Positions 11,600 through 23,628 of a stretch of 64,000 nucleotides of DNA are shown here, piece after piece. The translations under genes were made by a program, and so were the position numbers. How positions within the stretch are numbered: position 1 is the stretch's first letter; each line of letters opens with the position of its first letter. This DNA is from Macrotis lagotis (lineage: Eukaryota; Chordata; Mammalia; Peramelemorphia; Peramelidae). The DNA is taken from assembly GCF_037893015.1 (NCBI RefSeq), contig NC_133666.1:566155237-566219236 (forward strand), written 5' to 3'. The notes beneath the pieces were generated by a model that ran no database searches, was not told the origin of the DNA, and saw nothing but the letters and a program-made list of their open reading frames with translations.

Positions 11600-11965
11600 T
11601 CTTCAAAAACAACACTCCATCTGCAATTCCTATGCATTCACCCTAGCTGCCCCCATCCCTGGAACATTCTCCCTCCCCACTTTTTGCTCTTCCTCCTCCT
11701 GATTTCTCTGGCTTCCTTCAAGATTTAGCTTAAATCCTATCTTCGGCATTCCTCCCAAATGTTCCTTCTGAACTGACTTCCCTTTTAAATTGTATATACC
11801 TTGTATTTAGATAGTTATTTTTATGTATCCTTTATCAGCATGTGACATTGGTATATGAGTTTTCCTGAGGGAAGGAATGATGTTTTTGTCTTTCTTTGCA
11901 TTCCCAGAGTTTTTAGTATAATGCTTGTCACTGTGTAAGTACATAATAAACACTTGTTGCCTGAT
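11600..11965 (+). repeat. L2 LINE 3' end
   Basis: CCCTGGAACATTCTCCCTCC, GGCTTCCTTCAAGATTTAGC and the tail GAGGGAAGGAATGATGTTTT ... ACATAATAAACACTTGTTGC. Confidence 0.75.
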
Positions 11966-13209
11966 ACATTTACGCCAAAGGAAAAAAAAATTGGTGGTTG
12001 ATCTAGTGATGAATGCCTTCTGGTTAGTTTTCCGACAAAGGGCACATAGTCATTGGTCTACTCTTAAAGTCTTTTATATTGCCAAAGTTAGCTTTCCAAG
12101 TTTTTGAGAGGCAAGGAACTGGTGAGTACTCACAGTGAAAGGAAGGGTTAAATGGTCCTTAAAGACCTTTTCTCTAATATTAGGATTAGAGCTGGGAATT
12201 TAAGAATTTCCAATTCTTAAAGGGGGAAAAATAGTAGTTGAAATTAATGCTACCAAATATTTACTAGGCTGTATGCAGATCACTGTGCATCATCATCATC
12301 ATCATCATCATCATCATAAAACTTGGCATGTATATGGTACTTTTAGGAATGTAAAATACTACCTACAAAACATGTCTTTTGCCCTACTCATAAGGACAAT
12401 GACTTAAGTTTGGGAAAAAGAAACATCTGGCTGATAGAAGAAGTTTTACCTACATGCTCTAAGTTCCTGAGTTCTGCCCTACATCTAAGATTGGAAGATC
12501 TTTCTGAAAAAGAGGCTGGAGAAAGTCTTCTCAAAAAAGAAGTAAAAGTAGTAGCATGGCTAAAGTGTTGCTACTGGAACTGGTGGGTGTGGGAGTAAAA
12601 GATATGGATAGTTTGTTTGATCATGGTACAGACCAATAACCAAATATGAGCTGGTAAGATGAGCCAGAGCTCAAACTGCCACACTGACCCAGACATGGGA
12701 TGCGAGGATGAAATGGTGATCTACTTCTCTTATACTCCTCTTGAGGAAAAACCTATTTTCTCGTGCCTTAATACTTTCTCTTTTCTCTTCCTGTTTTCCT
12801 TCTTTAAACTCTTTGAGTGACAGAGTTGGAAAGCTTCTCTGTTCTTTTCTTAAATACTTCAAGATTTGTCATTAATCTATGATGAAGCTCATCAACCAAC
12901 TAAATCCAATCTGTTAGACTCATTATTTAAAAGGCAAATGGAAAAAGGGGAATTGCACTCTCCAGAAAGGAGACATTTTGTCCAACAGACTATACCCAAG
13001 AAAGCCATAGAGTGAAACACATAAAGGAAGAAAGATGGCTATTGTTTTACTTCATAAACTTTATAGAAGTACCTAAAGCTCAAAAGCAGCACACTATGAA
13101 AACTTTTTTAAAGTGATGCAACGTCAGTATGAGTAGTTTGGTAGTAGACTTTCTCCTCCATTTCAAAAGCCAGCCCCTTGGGGTACAGAGTATGAATGAG
13201 GACCTTTGC
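11966..13209. other. Mostly unassigned intergenic DNA
   Basis: Contains the (CAT)n tract listed below. No family-recognisable ORF on either strand. Confidence 0.45.
12288..12317 (+). repeat. (CAT)10 microsatellite
   Basis: Ten uninterrupted CAT units. Confidence 0.95.
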
Positions 13210-13900
13210 ATTTCTCAAATCATACCTGCTTCTCTTTTCTTATACAGTTACTATTCTAGAACAGGCCTCATTACCTCAAACATGGAGTACTATAATAGCC
13301 TATTAGTGGGTCTACTCCCCTTAAATCTAATCCCTCCTCCATTCAGCCATTAAAATGATTTTTCTCAAACACAGATCTGATCATGTTACACACATATATC
13401 CTCACCCTACCGAATAAACTACAGTGGCTTCTTATTGCCTATAAGTGCAAATATAAAATTCTCTGTTCAACATTCAAAGTCCTTTATAATCTTTCTCGTT
13501 TTTTTTAACACTTTACTTTTGGATATATTCTTTTCCAACCAGGGACATTGGCCTCCTGGCTGCTCCTCAGACAAAACAACTCCATCTCTTATCTCTGGAC
13601 ATTTTCTCTGTCTGTCTCCCAAGCCTTTCTTTCCTACTTTTTTTAAGTCTCAACTAAAATCTCACATTCTACAGGAAATCCCCAACTCTTCTTAATTTCC
13701 TTGCCTTCTCTCTGTTATTATTTCCTCTTTTTTCCTGTAGTTAGTTTGCTTTGTGCATATATGTTTAATTATTGTCTCTTCCATTAGATTGTAAGCTCCT
13801 TGAAAGTATAGACTGTCTTTCGCCATTTGGTCTTCCTAATGCTTAGGATAGTACTTGAAATAAAGTAGGCACTTACTAAATGTTAGCTGATTGAATAGTA
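13210..13900 (+). repeat. L2 LINE 3' portion
   Basis: CAGATCTGATCATGTTACAC, ACTACAGTGGCTTCTTATTG, ATTCAAAGTCCTTTATAATC, then the tail GATTGTAAGCTCCTTGAAAG ... AGGCACTTACTAAATGTTAG. About 690 bp, one of the longer L2 pieces here. Confidence 0.8.
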
Positions 13901-14529
13901 GTTTAACTGGATGACTTCAAGTGAGCATGTGCAGTTACCATAGCAATAAAGTGCAAAGACTAGTGTCCAAATTTATTCAAGAGCTCTGTGATAGATAATA
14001 CTTATCTGGTCCTTGCCCTTATGATGCTTATGGTAGTTAATGAATATATCATATTTCTAATCTATATCATGATATTTTCCCCATTAGTCAAAGCACTCCA
14101 ACTGCTTTTGAAAAAGAAATTGTGGGGATTGGCAGAGTTTATAGTCAATGTTCTGGTTTTGTAGAGGTAGAAGTGTCAAAAAAATAGAGATCATGAAACA
14201 GTAACTTATTTCACAACTAATTAAAAACATTTTACCCCTGACTCTCTTGGACTTTTTTGCTTATTTATTAACCGATTGATTGATTGCAATAATTTCAATA
14301 ATGCTATAATGGCATCACTGAGGCAAAGGTTATATAGGTTTAAGTCTTCAGTGAACTGCTGAGATTCACTCTGGTTCACAAACCAGTAATCTGTTGAATG
14401 TCTTCCCCTCTAATCATAAGAAATGAAGAGATTCTTCTAAAACTGAAAGGAGAGATGAGACATAAATTGTGTCAATACAATTTCTAATTGACAAATGTGA
14501 CCTAACACTAACAAAGAGAGTAATATTAA
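13901..14529. other. Intergenic, no recognised feature
   Basis: Nothing supported. Confidence 0.45.
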
Positions 14530-14705
14530 CTATGGTTTTATAGTATTTTAAGGTTTATAAAGAGTTTTACAGATATTAATCTCATTTTATCTTAACAACT
14601 CTGAGCTATAGGTGCCATTATTATTCCTGTTTTACAACTGAAGTAAAAAGAAGTTATGTGACTTGCTAATTGTCACATAGTAATTGTCTTAGTCAAATAT
14701 GACCT
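14530..14705 (-). repeat. MIR-type SINE
   Basis: AAGAGTTTTACAGATATTAA, GCTATAGGTGCCATTATTAT and GTTATGTGACTTGCTAATTG in reverse MIR order. Confidence 0.7.
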
Positions 14706-14782
14706 CAGGTCTGCCTGTGCCACCTGCTGCCTTAAAATTTAGTTGTTTAATTGTTTTAATTTATTGTAAGGATGAGAAAAGG

Positions 14783-15025
14783 GCAGCTAGGCAGCATAGT
14801 GGATGGAGTACTGGATCTGTAGTCAGGAAGTCTGAAGTCATCTTCCAAGTATACATATGGCCTCTGACACTAGCTATGTTACCCTGGATAACCATCTTTG
14901 CCTCAGTTTCTTCATCTGTAAAATGAGCTGGAGAAGTAAATGGCAAACTATTCCAGTATTTTTGTCAAGAAAATCCCAAAAGAGGTGCTGAAGAGTTGGA
15001 CATAACTAAAACAACAAGATGAGAA
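14783..15025 (+). repeat. tRNA-derived SINE with BovB/RTE-like tail
   Basis: Head GGGCAGCTAGGCAGCATAGT, then TTCATCTGTAAAATGAGCTG, AATGGCAAACTATTCCAGTA and AGAGTTGGACATAACTAAAA. Confidence 0.8.
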
Positions 15026-15290
15026 AAGTGAGACCTAGAGAAGCTAAGTAATTTTTTTAAGGTTTTTGCAAGGCAGTGGGGTTAAGTGACTTGCCTAAGG
15101 CCACACAGCTAGGTAATTATTAAATGTCTGAGACCAGATTTGAACTCAGGACCTCCAGACTTCAGGGCTGGTGCTCTATCCACTGTGACACCGTGCCACC
15201 TCCTAAGTAACTTTCTTAAGGTTATATGACCAGGTAGTAAATAGCTTAGAACTTGAACCCAAGTTTTTATGACTCTTTTCAGTGGACCAC
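15020..15290 (-). repeat. MIR copy split by a SINE
   Basis: AAAAGTGAGACCTAGAGAAG lies left of the SINE at 15052-15202. AAGGTTATATGACCAGGTAG and GAACTTGAACCCAAG lie right of it. Confidence 0.6.
15052..15202 (-). mobile_element. MAR1/WSINE-like SINE
   Basis: GGTTTTTGCAAGGCAGTGGG, CCACACAGCTAGGTAATTAT and GGTGCTCTATCCACTGTGAC. An 8-bp duplication CTAAGTAA flanks it (15044-15051 and 15203-15210). The insertion splits an older MIR. Confidence 0.88.
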
Positions 15291-15654
15291 TAGAAACTTA
15301 AACACAGAATAATAGGTAGCATGTTGGAGAGATAGATATGGGTTCATTGTAAAGATAAACATATTAGAGCTGATAGAAAAGAGAATGCACTCCCTCAGCT
15401 GATAGTAGATTTCCTCTCATTGGAAGTATTAATGTAAAGTCAGAATGCCCAGCTGTTGTGTATATTGTAACAAAAGTTTCTTGTTCAGAAAAATTAGACT
15501 AGCTGACTTCTAAGACCCAATTCTGAGATTCTAGGCCGCAAAGTCGTAGTCTTTCCTAGCTCACTATTCCTCTTCTCTTTAATCACAGAGAAAAACAATC
15601 ATTCATTAATATAACTCCTCTAGGTCTCAAAAGATAATCTCAAGAACTTCTTGA

Positions 15655-16035
15655 TGGCATAATAGATGGACTGCAGAAGCTAGAGTTTAGAAGAGCTGAT
15701 TTTAAAACCTGTTTCCAATGTTTACTTACTTACATTATTCTTCTTTTGTTTTTTGCAAGGCAATGGGGTTAAATGACTTGCCACCGTCACACAGCTAGGT
15801 AATTATTAAGTGAATTCCTGATTGCAGAGTTGGTGCTCTATCCACTGCACCACCTAATTGCCTCCAATGATTACTTACTAAACAACCTGGCCAAGACACT
15901 TAATTTCACTCAATCTCAATTTCTCCATCTGTAAATTGGGAATATTCACTGGGTCATTGTGAAGATCAAATCATCTAATTATAAAAATTATTTTCTAAAC
16001 CTTAGTGTGCTATATAAATGCAAGTTTTTATAGTC
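15655..16035 (+). repeat. MIR/THER1-type SINE split by a younger SINE
   Basis: The left part ends at TTTCCAATG near 15720. The right part resumes near 15880 with CCTGGCCAAGACACTTAATT, CATCTGTAAATTGGGAATAT and GTGCTATATAAATGCAAG. Confidence 0.7.
15731..15863 (-). mobile_element. MAR1/WSINE-like SINE
   Basis: A 16-bp target-site duplication with 15 matches (15715-15730 and 15864-15879). The body has GCAAGGCAATGGGGTTAAAT and CACAGCTAGGTAATTATTAA, with a short internal deletion. Confidence 0.92.
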
Positions 16036-16044
16036 ATCTCTTTT

Positions 16045-16195
16045 GTTCATTTTAATTTATTTCATTATTTATTTTTCAATTATATGTAAAGAAAATTTTC
16101 AACTTCATTTTTGTACAGTTTTCTCCCTCCTACCCTGGTATCCCAGCAAATAATACATGTTAAACATGTATATTTGTGTTACACATTTTTTCTAA
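16045..16195 (-). repeat. L1 3'-end fragment
   Basis: TCAATTATATGTAAAGAAAA, TTTTCAACTTCATTTTTGTA and TTCTCCCTCCTACCC match the L1 3' end pattern in reverse. Confidence 0.6.
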
Positions 16196-16224
16196 ATGCT
16201 AACTTAAAAAATATTTTCTGTGGA

Positions 16225-16415
16225 TAAAACCTGCCTCAAGTACTCATGAGCTGTTTCACCCTGGGCAAGTCACTTAACCTCTTTCAGTCTCAGTTCCTTC
16301 ATCTATAAAATGGATATAATAACATAATAGCAGGGTTATTATGAAGATTAAATGAAATGATGTATGTAAAGTACTTTGCAAAACTTAAAGTACTATATAA
16401 ATCCTTTATATTATA
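16225..16415 (+). repeat. MIR/THER1-type SINE
   Basis: GGGCAAGTCACTTAACCTCT, CATCTATAAAATGGATATAA, GCAGGGTTATTATGAAGATT and AAAGTACTTTGCAAAACTTA. Confidence 0.75.
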
Positions 16416-16419
16416 GAAT

Positions 16420-17010
16420 GCAGGCTTTCAGTATAAGCCCATGAGACTCAATAAAACACTCATCATAATGAGTATTCAAGGATGCTTTTTCCTGGGTCCT
16501 TACTGAAGTCATCAGGAAAATAGATTAGAAGAAGAGCCAGTCCTTGCCCAAGGCCCTGAAAATGGCAACAGAGTGTTAGAAAACCAACTGTACCAGAGAA
16601 TCAAAGACTGTGTCACTAGGGTCACTCTAGTAACACAGAATTCTTGAAGGTGAGTTGTCAATAGGAGGATTTGATGGTTTGAGATAGGGCTGTAAACCAT
16701 TTTGTGTGTGGTTTCGACAGAGTGTGTCTGTTGGCAGGAGCAGGAGAGGGAGTGGATGCTTGCGGCTTGCTGTTTCTCTGAATACAGCATTAACCTGCCT
16801 TAACCTCTCTTTGGCTGAGCGCCCAAATCTTTCCTGCTAAGAGATGCTATTTTTCACTTGCCTTTTTTTTTTTTGTTCACTTCTTGCCATTTTCTAGCCT
16901 TGTTGCTGAAGTTGCAGACCTGCTGGGATGTGTTTGCTTTGTAAGTGGGCCCTAAACAAGGGTCCTGGAAACTGGAAAAAATAACCCCCATGTGATTTCT
17001 ACTACTGCCT
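16420..17010. other. Unique-looking block without recognised repeats
   Basis: Higher in G+C than its surroundings at about 16510-16850. A 92-codon minus-strand ORF (16790-16512) has no family resemblance. A conserved non-coding element is possible but cannot be judged from one sequence. Confidence 0.35.
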
Positions 17011-17016
17011 CTAACC

Positions 17017-17245
17017 CAGGGGTTCTTAACTTTTTTGAGTGGGTAATAGATCCCTTTGGCAGTTTGTGAAACCCAAGGACTCCTTTTCAGAACAATGTAT
17101 TTAAATAATTGAAAGAAATGCTAAATTTCAACTAGAGATCAGTGGAAAAAAGGTATAATTTTTCCCCTATTCAAATTCACAGAAGCCCCTGGAATCTATC
17201 CACAGGTTCCTTGGGTATCCATGGTATTCAGGTTAATAATTCTTT
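17017..17245. repeat. hAT-like non-autonomous DNA transposon remnant
   Basis: The left end CAGGGGTTCTTAACTTT and right end GGTTAATAATTCTTT form decayed inverted termini of the hAT-Charlie kind. The body has GATCCCTTTGGCAGTTTGTG and CACAGAAGCCCCTGGAATC. Confidence 0.5.
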
Positions 17246-17484
17246 AACTTATCTTTAGGCCAAGTCTGTCTGCCTTGGTAGAGCAATACTGCAACCCTAT
17301 GCTGACTATCCAGGGAAGATCATCCTGGAAATGTGCAGAACAAATAGCCTTGGCTTCCATTGCCTTGGAAGTACCATCTTCCTAAGAGTGAGAAGGGTTT
17401 TGTACATATTGGTTTTTATATATTTCCTTTATTGTTTTAGGGAAAAACAGAGCAAAATTATGATCATCTCCATTTTATATAGAT

Positions 17485-17705
17485 CAAGGGCTCTTAACCT
17501 GGGATCCAGAGACCCCAAGGAGTCTGTGTATATAGATTGGACAGGAAAAACAATTATGTCCTATTTTAACTATCCTTTGATTTCCTTTGCAATATTATAC
17601 ATTTTATTTTATGAATTTAAAAATATTACTCTGAGAAGGGATCCATAGGCTTCACCATACTTTGCCAAAATGCCCATAGCACAAAAAAATAAAGTATAAG
17701 GGCTC
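17485..17705. repeat. hAT-like non-autonomous DNA transposon remnant
   Basis: Starts CAAGGGCTCTTAACCTGGGA. The body has TACATTTTATTTTATGAATT, CTGAGAAGGGATCCATAGGC and a CACAAAAAAATAAAG end. It shares this order with the copy at 39382-39582. Confidence 0.5.
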
Positions 17706-17844
17706 TCAAAATAGAGAGAAACTGAGGCCCAAAATATATGTCATTTGGCTAGGAAATGGTAACTAACCAAGTCATTTCCAAAATGGGGATAATTAGATAT
17801 TTGCTCCAGGATGCTGAAGTGGAGAGAAATAAAAAGGAAAATTA

Positions 17845-18025
17845 TTTATTAAGTGCCTACAATACATTTATTATATCATTTGATAGTCATATGAGCCCTG
17901 GGAGGTAGGTATATTGTCATTCACCTTTTAAAGCTAAGGAAACTGGAGCAGACAGAAGTTAAGTAACTTGCCCAGGGTCATGTATCTAGAAAGTGCCTGA
18001 GGCCAGATTCTTCTGGCCTTTTAGG
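17845..18025 (-). repeat. MIR-type SINE
   Basis: ATTTATTAAGTGCCTACAAT, GAGCCCTGGGAGGTAGGTAT, GTTAAGTAACTTGCCCAGGG and CCTGAGGCCAGATTC in reverse MIR order. Confidence 0.7.
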
Positions 18026-18129
18026 ATCAGTGGCAGGGATCAGTGAAACCCCTAAATCTAGAGATTATCAAATTTAGGGTACCCTAATAACATTCAGTCC
18101 TTTTAGAATATAGATACAATTGAGTTAAG

Positions 18130-19165
18130 GCTGATTTAGGGAGTTTATTAACTCTAATGAATTCAACTATTATTTCCATGCAGATGATTCTCATAACTAC
18201 TCAGCCCTAACTCTCTCTCCTGATTTTCATTCTCACATCTCAAACTGGATGTCCCATACACTTAGACTCAACATATCCAAGAAGTTATTGTTCTTCCCTT
18301 TAAATCTTCCCCTCTTTCTAATTTCTCTATTCAAATAGAGAGTTCCCCCATTCTCCCAGTCAACAAGGCTCACAATAAATACCATCCTTAACTCCTCATT
18401 CTTTCTTATTTCCCATATTCAATTAGTTTTCACATCTTATTTCCACTTAGAAATACCTCTCATATGCCCCCTTTCTCTCCTCTGACCCTGCCACTATCTT
18501 TTATGATCTTTTATGATCACTAGAGTCTGTTGGATGGTCTTCTTGAATTAGGACTCTCCCTACTCCAGTCCACTCCTCTACTTAGATATCAGTAATTTTC
18601 TTAAAGTACACATTTTTGTTCCTTTGTAATTGTCTAAAGGAAGTCATGTCACCAGCTTCCACACCATTCAATCAACTCCCTAGCACCAAAATCCTCAGTA
18701 TGACTTTCAAAAGCCTTCACAACCTCCCCCCAACCTTACCTTTTTTTTTTCATTTTACTCTCCCCACCTTCATCTTATTCCCAGGTACTCTGTGATCCAG
18801 TGACACTAGCCACCTTGCAGTTCCTTATATAAGACATTCTATTTTCCAACTTCGGGCATTTTAATTGACTGTACCCCTTTTCTTCCTCCATTTCTACCTT
18901 TTGGCTTCCTTGGCTTCCTTCAAGTCCCAGATAAAACTCCATCTTCTACCATAAGTATTTCCAGATCCCCTTGGAAGCTAGCATTTTTTCTCTGAAATTA
19001 CTTTCAACTTAACCTGTATATATTTTGTTCTAACATAGTTGCTTGTATATTCTCTCCTCTTGAGATCAAGGACTGTCCTGTGCCTCTCTTTGTATTCCCC
19101 AGGACTTAGAAAGACCCCTGACACAGTCTAGGCATGCAAAATGCTTGTTGTCTTATTGCTTATTG
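18130..19165 (+). repeat. L2 LINE 3' portion, about 1 kb
   Basis: ACTGGATGTCCCATACACTT, GTAATTGTCTAAAGGAAGTC, CCTTCAAGTCCCAGATAAAA, then the tail TCTTGAGATCAAGGACTGTC ... GACACAGTCTAGGCATGCAA. It is the longest L2 remnant in the window; no intact ORF. Confidence 0.8.
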
Positions 19166-19430
19166 AAAAAGAAGCCACCAGATGGTGAACTGGAGTCAGA
19201 TCTAATTCAAAAGTAGAATAGAGGGGGAAAAAATACTAGAATGATGACTGTCATTTGTCATTGGGCTCTCACTTCTTCCACTATTAGAACTTTACTTCCA
19301 AGATCATTTTTGTCAGATGTAGTTTGTTTAATGCTCTTGTTTCAACAACTAAGTGACTTAATGACCTACACTCATAAAAATGTAGAAGGGCTAGAAGACC
19401 AGTTTATAAATTAAAAATAAAAACTATTGA

Positions 19431-19575
<145 letters not shown>

Positions 19576-19579
19576 GACA

Positions 19580-20490
19580 CAGCAGCTCTTTCCTAGAGCT
19601 ATAATTTGGTTCAATGGTAGAAAGAATTACTAATTATTTTACTGAATTTTTAAATTGGAACTGAAAGAGTTCAACCAGAAATATAAAAAATTGATAGCAT
19701 AATTATGATTCATTTGATAAATTGCAGGATATATAAACATATATTATTGTTATTATTAAACAAAAAATGCTTCTTTTCCCTCTGACGTAAGTTCTGACTC
19801 AGTATGAAGAACAGTAACAGCCACAAAAGAAGCTTAAGGGGAACTGATGAAACTCAGTTCAGCACAAATAATGTGATCTAACGAATAAATAAATTATTCA
19901 TGGTAGCTATTTATATGGTGTAATTCCTATACTTACCTGACAATATGCTGACTGGCTCTTCATTTCACTATCTTTTCCTAGGTAAACTCAGCCAGTCTAT
20001 AAGATCAAAGTAAAGGGGGAAATGCCAGTCTTTTTATAAAGTGATTATTTTAGTTGTGGTTGTCCTGAAGTGCAAACAAAGGGAAAAAAAAAGACTTCAA
20101 TTCTATTTCTGTTTACAAGGAACCAGTTTTGCATCGGATGTAGCTCTTCTTAAAATGAGAATATAAGTATAATTAGGGGACAAAATGGGTAACCCTAAAC
20201 TTGTTTTATATTATCACTGAATAATAGCATTGGAAATTAACTTTAAAACTGCCTTTCCTTCATTACTTAGCAAGAACACATTTACTATCCCAAGCACATG
20301 AGCATCATCCTATTTTTATACCCCTACATAAATGGAGATTCTATAACTTCCCTTGGGAATTCACTACTGTATAATAACCATTGATGTGAACATTTTTTTT
20401 ACATTGTTAATTCTCATGCTGCTGAATAAGTCAATTTTGTTTTCTTATTCTGCTGTCAGGAAATTAGGATATTCATCAATATATCTTAAA
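19580..20490. other. Intergenic, no recognised feature
   Basis: AT-rich, without recognised repeats or gene-like ORFs. Confidence 0.45.
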
Positions 20491-20494
20491 ATAG

Positions 20495-20665
20495 TGAAGT
20501 CAGGAAGTCAGGAAGATGTGGATTTTAATTCTGCCTCACACCCTTATTAGATGTGTGACCCTACCAAGTTTATAACCTCTTTGGTATACAGTTTCCTCAT
20601 CTGTAAAATTAGGAGATTGGATTTGATGGCCTCTAATTATTCCTTCCAACTCTAACTCCTGTGAA
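20495..20665 (+). repeat. MIR-type SINE
   Basis: GTCAGGAAGATGTGGATTTT, TAGATGTGTGACCCTACCAA, CATCTGTAAAATTAGGAGAT and GATGGCCTCTAATTATTCCT. Confidence 0.65.
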
Positions 20666-20969
20666 ATTACTGACATTTATTAAATTATCTTTGGGCCTTC
20701 TGATCTCCCATGAAGGGGTGAGGGGAGTTAATTCTTTTAATCTTTCCTTCTCTCCAATTGTAGACTTTTATTGAAGGATGGGGGAGGACAGATGGGAGAC
20801 TTTCCTTTGAAGTTATTTAGTTCTATATTTTTCTCAGCTTTGTGGAGACCAGAACAGAGCGGGGAGAATCAACTATATTTTATTTATGAAATCAAGAAAT
20901 ATGTATTTTCTAAGTACCTGCATAACTTAGGAAACTCAGGAAAATAGAAACTCCTGAAAGATAATATTT

Positions 20970-21205
20970 TATGTGTTAATAGTTTTTAGCTGTATCCAAC
21001 TCTTTGTGACCCTATTTGGAGTTTTCTTGGCAAGATGCTGGAGGGAGCTGCAATTTCCTCCTCCAGGTCATTTTACAGATGAAGAAAATGAGGTAAACAG
21101 AAGTTAAGTGACCTGCCCAGGATCATAAAGTTAGTGTCTAAGGTGGGATTTGAACTCAGGTCTTTCTGACCCTAGGCCCTAACTCTACTGCACCACCAAT
21201 CTGAT
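20970..21205 (-). repeat. tRNA-derived SINE with BovB/RTE-like tail
   Basis: Reverse copy: AGCTGTATCCAACTCTTTGT, GAGTTTTCTTGGCAAGATGC, AGTTAAGTGACCTGCCCAGG and GATTTGAACTCAGGTCTTTC. Confidence 0.75.
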
Positions 21206-21269
21206 ATTTGTCCTTTTTTTTCAACAAAGGATATATTCATGATGTCATCTAGTTGCCTGAATATAATCT

Positions 21270-21490
21270 AATAGCACTTTATTAAAATTAGGATAAGAAG
21301 TATTGTGGTAAAGAAGAGAATGCTGAATTGGAGTTAAAGGATCCTTAGTTAAAGGATCTCTTCTACTTAGTAACATGTGACATTGGGCAAGTATTTTCTC
21401 TTCTATGAAACTCAGATTCCTAACTGGTAACAATGAGTAGGTTGAGCTTAATTATCTCTAAGGTCTCTTCCAGCTCTGACTTTTATCACT
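21270..21490 (+). repeat. MIR-type SINE
   Basis: ACATGTGACATTGGGCAAGT, CTCAGATTCCTAACTGGTAA and AGGTCTCTTCCAGCTCTGAC. Confidence 0.6.
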
Positions 21491-21602
21491 GTTTGTTAGT
21501 GTGGTTATTCCTTCCACTGAGGGATATAACTCCTCTATAACTTAGTAGGTTTTCTTCAAGATTTGCTATTGGTCCAAAATTAATCATCTTGCAGCCCACT
21601 GA

Positions 21603-21835
21603 GGCATCTAGGTGGTGCAGTGGGTAGAGCAGTGGACCTGGAGTCAGACAGACTTGATTTCAAACCCAAACTCAAATAGCTTCCAGCTATTACTTAATCT
21701 TTGTGAGCTTCAGTTTCCTCGTTTGTAAAAAGAACATAATAATAGTACCTATCTTACAGAGTTTTGGCAAGAATCAAATGAGATATTTGTAAAACATTTA
21801 GCACAATGTAAATGCTTAATAAAAGTTTGTTCCCT
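21603..21835 (+). repeat. MIR/THER1-type SINE
   Basis: Head GCATCTAGGTGGTGCAGTGG, GACCTGGAGTCAGACAGACT, then CTTCAGTTTCCTCGTTTGTA and ATTTAGCACAATGTAAATGC. Confidence 0.75.
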
Positions 21836-22164
21836 TTCTTTTCCCCCTCGTTGGGTCTCCCTGAGTTTGGATAGGATTATCCTAAAATAATGTATGAACA
21901 ATCCACCGATGAACCTGTACTTAAATTTTAGTAAGGACTGCGAGAATTTATGTTCTATAGGCAAAGTCTTTGAGAACCCAGGGTTGTCTCAAACTGTGGT
22001 AACACATTAATGGAAGGAATTCTAACACACACGTGACAATTAGCACACAATATAAAACAGAGTTCAATTAAATGCAGCTAATTTTGTGTGGGCATTTCAT
22101 AGGAAGGGATAGATGAGGATTTGTTTAGTGAGGAAAGCCTTTGGAAAGAAGATAGAACATGAAT

Positions 22165-22265
22165 CATGCCTTGTAAGCTCCTTGAAGGTAAGGATTATGT
22201 TTATGTTTTTAATTAGCACAGTTCCTGTCCCAAAGTGAGCTCTTCATAAGTCTTTGTTGACTAGC
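22165..22265 (+). repeat. L2 3' tail
   Basis: TTGTAAGCTCCTTGAAGGTA then AGCACAGTTCCTGTCCCAAA and AAGTCTTTGTTGACTAG. Confidence 0.65.
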
Positions 22266-23333
22266 TGACTATCACTATCATTCAAGAATTAGTCTAATTA
22301 TGTCCAGAGAGGTTCTTTGATGATGAATGATGACAAAAGAAAATTAGACACATCTCCCAAAATCACGGCTTCCAAAAAACCTTCTATAGAAGGCTTAGGG
22401 GGCTGCAATCAGGGACCACTTCATTTCTTTCCTTTCTATCCCACTGCTTATTACAGTCTCTAGTACACATTAAGTAAATAAATAATTTTTTTTTAAATTT
22501 ATCACATATATTTAAATACTTGATGATTTGAAGGACAGGTAGGATTCAGAGAAATGCACGTGGAAGAGTTAAGGAGAAAGGGTTGTGGAAGAGTTAAGGA
22601 GAAAGAGTTGGTTAAAGTGTAAGGAACATGTGAAATATTGGAAAATAATCTTGATTGGATAAAATGAGTTCAAAATAGAGAAGTATTCTGATAGAATAAA
22701 GTTTAAATGCAGCAGGTAATCAATAGAAAGCTACTGAAATGTTTTGAATGGAGAGGTGACATGTTAAAAAAGTAATATTTGAGGAAGATTAATCTGGTGG
22801 AATATGCAGGATGGATTGTAAAAGGGAGAGAAGGGAGTCAGGAAGTCCACTAAGGCTATTATTGCAAAAATCTAGAAATAGGGTGATGGGATCTCAAACT
22901 AGTGTGGTGACAGTGAGAATGATAAAGAATTGGTAGAAATGTGAGACTTTTTTTTGGTAGAAACATTTTATTTTTGCTTTGTTTTGTTTTTTTTCTTTTA
23001 TTTTTTAAAATATATTATTTATTTTATTTAGATATTAATAATATATTCTTGCTTAAGAGTAAACATAATACCCCCTCCCCCATAAAAATATAAAACCTCA
23101 TGAGAAATAAAGTAAAAGAAAGAGAAAAGAATGTGTTTCAGTCTGTGTTCTGATACATCAGCTCTGTCTTGGGGGGATCACATTTTTTATCATAAGTCCA
23201 TCATAGAAGTTACTTCCATATTTTTCCACAGTTGCTGTAGCTGATTGTAATTTCCTCCATCCATTCCTCCCCACTACCATCTATTATATTTTCTCTCTCC
23301 TTTCACTCTGTCCCTCTTCAAAAATGTGCTGTA

Positions 23334-23478
23334 GGGTGGCTGAGTAGCACAGTGGACAGACCGGCCCTGGGCCAAGAGGCCCCAAGCCCACATTCCACCC
23401 CAGAGACCCAGCAACCCCAGCCCCATAGTCCTGGAAGACAGGCCACCCAATCCCAGCACCTTGTAAAAAGTAAAAAAG
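23334..23478 (+). mobile_element. C-rich MAR1/WSINE-like SINE inside HAL1
   Basis: The head GGGTGGCTGAGTAGCACAGT aligns with the MAR1 head. The middle is very C-rich (GAGACCCAGCAACCCCAGCC) yet still ends with the family CCTTGTAAAAAG. A 13-bp duplication with 11 matches flanks it (23321-23333 and 23479-23491). It is either a distinct subfamily or a heavily T-to-C altered copy. Confidence 0.75.
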
Positions 23479-23628
23479 AAAATGTGTTATATCTGATTGT
23501 CCTCTCCTCTGATCTACCCTCTCCTCTATCACCCACATGCCCCCTCCCACATCCCCCTTCTCTCCTTTTTCCTCTAGATGTCTCTACCCTATTGAGTATG
23601 TATGCTGTTTCCTCTCTGAGTCATTTCT

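Noticed and set aside
16512..16790. Possible exon of a second gene
   Set aside because: The 92-codon ORF has no recognisable homology and no paired splice sites; it is kept only as a block worth comparing across species.
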